NCBI GenBank assembly: GCA_031266315.1
Contig: JAISBG010000590.1
Span: 1 to 5,877 of the forward strand
DNA length: 5,877 bases
Direction: 5' to 3'
Origin: Planctomycetaceae bacterium
GTDB taxonomy: Bacteria; Planctomycetota; Planctomycetia; Pirellulales; Thermoguttaceae
Of this stretch, positions 4,074 to 5,877 are shown piece after piece. Under the pieces are notes generated by a model. The model was not told where the DNA came from, did not search any database, and saw only the letters and a program-made list of their open reading frames with translations. Positions within the stretch are counted from its first letter, which is position 1. Every line of letters begins with the position of its first letter. The position numbers and the translations under genes were made by a program.

Positions 4074-5877
4074 TTATTCTTCATAAATTAGCGTCATTGC
4101 GGAAATGGACACCGTATGAGGTCCGCAAATTCTGAATGTTCCGTCAATAAGAATGGAGTCAAAACGAATTGGGAACGAAACAATACCGTTGTTCGTTCCA
4201 CCAAAATGTAACGAATTAGTACCGTCAAACGGTAACTCAAAATAATACGGCGTTTGATCCGTCATCGTGTCGCCATGAACCTGAAACCATTGACCCCTCG
4301 CATCAATAAACCGTAACCGTACATTATTGCCGGAACCATCGCCCAATAATTGAATACCAAGTGCTTTCGGTTGACCGTTGATTTTACCGAACTTGCGGTT
4401 TAGAGCAAACCGGATTGATTTCCAACCTTCCTCTAATTTGTACGTTATTTTAGCAACACCGTTTTCAATTTCGGTTTTTTGTTCCGAAATAACACGCGGG
4501 TCGCCTTCGGAATGAACACTCCAAATTGTTTTAAGCGATTCCGTATTTCGTTGCGAAAAATCGTCAAACCGTTTCATGGTTCGTCGCGGAAAAATCACTG
4601 TTGTTCCGGCGTCAGTCAAAAGCGATACGGAAAATCGGTACTCTCCAACCGGAAACGATTTCATCGGAAAACGAACCACCGTTTCCGGTTCGTCAGATTT
4701 CAGCGTCAAAGGGCATACCGTTTCAGTAAGTTCCAAACCGTCAATATTGTCAATGGATATTTTCGCGTCAAAATTATCACCGCCCGGATTGCCGACTTTG
4801 ACAACCAAATCGTTACGAACAGGATTAGGAAACGGAAGTCCAACAGAAACCGGCAAAACTGCTTCCACTTCTGTTTTCTGAACAATTTTTCGACCTTGAA
4901 CCGTTTCCGAATAAATCATCGGTGTCCGTTTCCGAAACCGATTCGGTTCAAACGGTTTTGCTGTTACAGTGTTTTGTGTCCGGTTCCGCAACAAAATATC
5001 GGAACCGTAAACATATTGCGGCAATGATTCCAGACGGACGATTTTTGTCCAGAAATCATTTTGCGGTTCCTGCGTCTGATCTTGTGTCAGAATCGGTGTC
5101 AGATAAATCGGTGTATCGGAAATCGAAAGAGTTAAACCGTTTGAGTCCGCAATTGAATCAGGCAAAACTGTTCCGAGATACGATTTTGTTTGAAATTTTC
5201 CCGGAACAGACGGAATGGTAATTGTTTTTGTTACTGGTAACGTTGTCCAAGCCGCAAGTTTAATTTGTTTACCGTTATCCCGATCAAACAGAAAAACGTA
5301 TTCATCAGGATTTTCTGTTTCAAGACGCTTATTGAAACGGAAACCATTAAATGTCTTAAAAAAAGTACGGGCGGCATGGAATGCCGGTTTGGGTTCATAA
5401 ACCGGCGTTTGCCCTTGATGGTAATCATGGTGGACAATTCCGAAATGGTCTTCAGGATCAAAGGGATTTTTTCCGTCATCATTCCAGTCGTACCAAATCA
5501 TCACCGGAATCTCAGCGGCAAGATTCACCAACCATTGACGCGGTAACATTTTGCCCTGAATATCATTATCGAATGTGGGCCAACCCGACGAATATCCCCA
5601 TTCTCCCGAAATAATCGGAACATTTTTGCCGGACGGAGCGTATTGATCAATCAAATACCGTAACCGCGCGTAATCCGCCAACACTGTTTCCGGTACGGCG
5701 GGACGATAAGGGTGTACGGTAACCGCATCCCAGTATTCGAGCAGTCCGGCTTTGAAACAGGATTCAAGAAACGTAAAATCCATTCCCGCTGTTGCCGGAC
5801 CGATATAAATTTCGTTCGGCGCAACCGACCGAATCGCACGTCCCACTTCTAACGCCAGTTGAGCAAATTGTTCCGCG
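4074..5877 (-). CDS. Multidomain glycoside hydrolase, clan GH-A-like (5' truncated)
   Basis: The last 600 residues are visible; the frame stays open to the right edge, so the GTG at 5846 is internal and not a start. Residues 1 to about 170 are the C-terminal half of a TIM barrel resembling GH39/GH5-type enzymes. AIRSVAPNEIYIGPATAG is followed by VTVHPYRP (about 53-60) and IISGEWGYSSGW (about 89-99), whose Glu at visible residue 92 is the likely nucleophile. MIWYDWNDDG (about 126-135) matches the last barrel strand. The acid/base Glu should lie before the window edge. A small beta-sandwich follows (about 192-262, including IKLAAWTT and TPIYLTPI), as is usual after such barrels. Then come an Ig-like segment (about 335-425) and a C-terminal jelly-roll, possibly carbohydrate-binding (about 435-598, including WKSIRFAL and VRLRFIDARGQWFQ). 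The enzyme probably cleaves a beta-linked polysaccharide outside the cytoplasm; the substrate cannot be told. The signal peptide would be outside the window. Confidence 0.85.
   Translation of the reverse strand, partial: AEQFAQLALEVGRAIRSVAPNEIYIGPATAGMDFTFLESCFKAGLLEYWDAVTVHPYRPAVPETVLADYARLRYLIDQYAPSGKNVPIISGEWGYSSGWPTFDNDIQGKMLPRQWLVNLAAEIPVMIWYDWNDDGKNPFDPEDHFGIVHHDYHQGQTPVYEPKPAFHAARTFFKTFNGFRFNKRLETENPDEYVFLFDRDNGKQIKLAAWTTLPVTKTITIPSVPGKFQTKSYLGTVLPDSIADSNGLTLSISDTPIYLTPILTQDQTQEPQNDFWTKIVRLESLPQYVYGSDILLRNRTQNTVTAKPFEPNRFRKRTPMIYSETVQGRKIVQKTEVEAVLPVSVGLPFPNPVRNDLVVKVGNPGGDNFDAKISIDNIDGLELTETVCPLTLKSDEPETVVRFPMKSFPVGEYRFSVSLLTDAGTTVIFPRRTMKRFDDFSQRNTESLKTIWSVHSEGDPRVISEQKTEIENGVAKITYKLEEGWKSIRFALNRKFGKINGQPKALGIQLLGDGSGNNVRLRFIDARGQWFQVHGDTMTDQTPYYFELPFDGTNSLHFGGTNNGIVSFPIRFDSILIDGTFRICGPHTVSISAMTLIYEE

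Noticed and set aside
4479..5027. 182-codon open frame on the plus strand
   Set aside because: It lies opposite the glycoside hydrolase gene; its composition (rich in R, N, F) is typical of an antisense shadow frame, and it has no recognisable domain.
5231..5482. 83-codon minus-strand frame inside the glycoside hydrolase
   Set aside because: Out-of-frame shadow within a clearly coding region; no independent signal.

Overview
The window most likely comes from a member of the Planctomycetota with a fairly low G+C content. The evidence is two tandem DUF1559 genes (prepilin-like N-terminus [22 protein letters not shown] and an H-X9-DG C-terminal motif, a family greatly expanded in this phylum), a secreted prenyltransferase/squalene-oxidase-repeat protein of the kind common there, and a large glycoside hydrolase. 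The species is not identifiable from the sequence. All five supported genes are on the minus strand, so the biological reading order runs from the right edge to the left edge. No tRNA, rRNA, CRISPR array, transposase or phage gene was seen.

Layout in transcription order: (1) 5876-4074, the C-terminal 600 residues of a clan GH-A-like glycoside hydrolase with accessory beta-sandwich domains, 5' end outside the window. (2) A 498-bp gene-free stretch (3576-4073) holding a nested inverted-repeat element (3876-3978) with a promoter-like sequence just upstream of it on the minus strand, so possibly a small structured RNA or a dispersed repeat. It also holds a strong sigma70-type promoter for the next gene. 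(3) 3575-2859, a secreted or membrane-anchored protein of unknown family. (4) A 175-bp gap almost filled by a 119-bp element bounded by arms of about 28 bp in inverted orientation, the outer arm ending on the preceding stop codon. (5) 2683-1559, the secreted alpha/alpha-toroid repeat protein. (6) 1487-362, DUF1559 gene A, and (7) 292-1, DUF1559 gene B (3' truncated by the window).

The most notable observation is a run of 12 G (minus strand) at 1391-1402, between the only plausible start codon of DUF1559 gene A (ATG at 1487, with a GAGG ribosome binding site) and its prepilin core. With 12 G the start is out of frame with the body; with 11 or 14 G it is in frame and gives a complete protein of about 374 residues. 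This is the architecture of a phase-variable contingency gene, although a homopolymer sequencing error would look the same.

The products look mostly exported: a polysaccharide-active enzyme, two secreted proteins and two pseudopilin-like proteins. This suggests an envelope or polysaccharide-related locus, but no single pathway can be proved from the gene content, and the hydrolase is separated from the rest by a long intergenic region.
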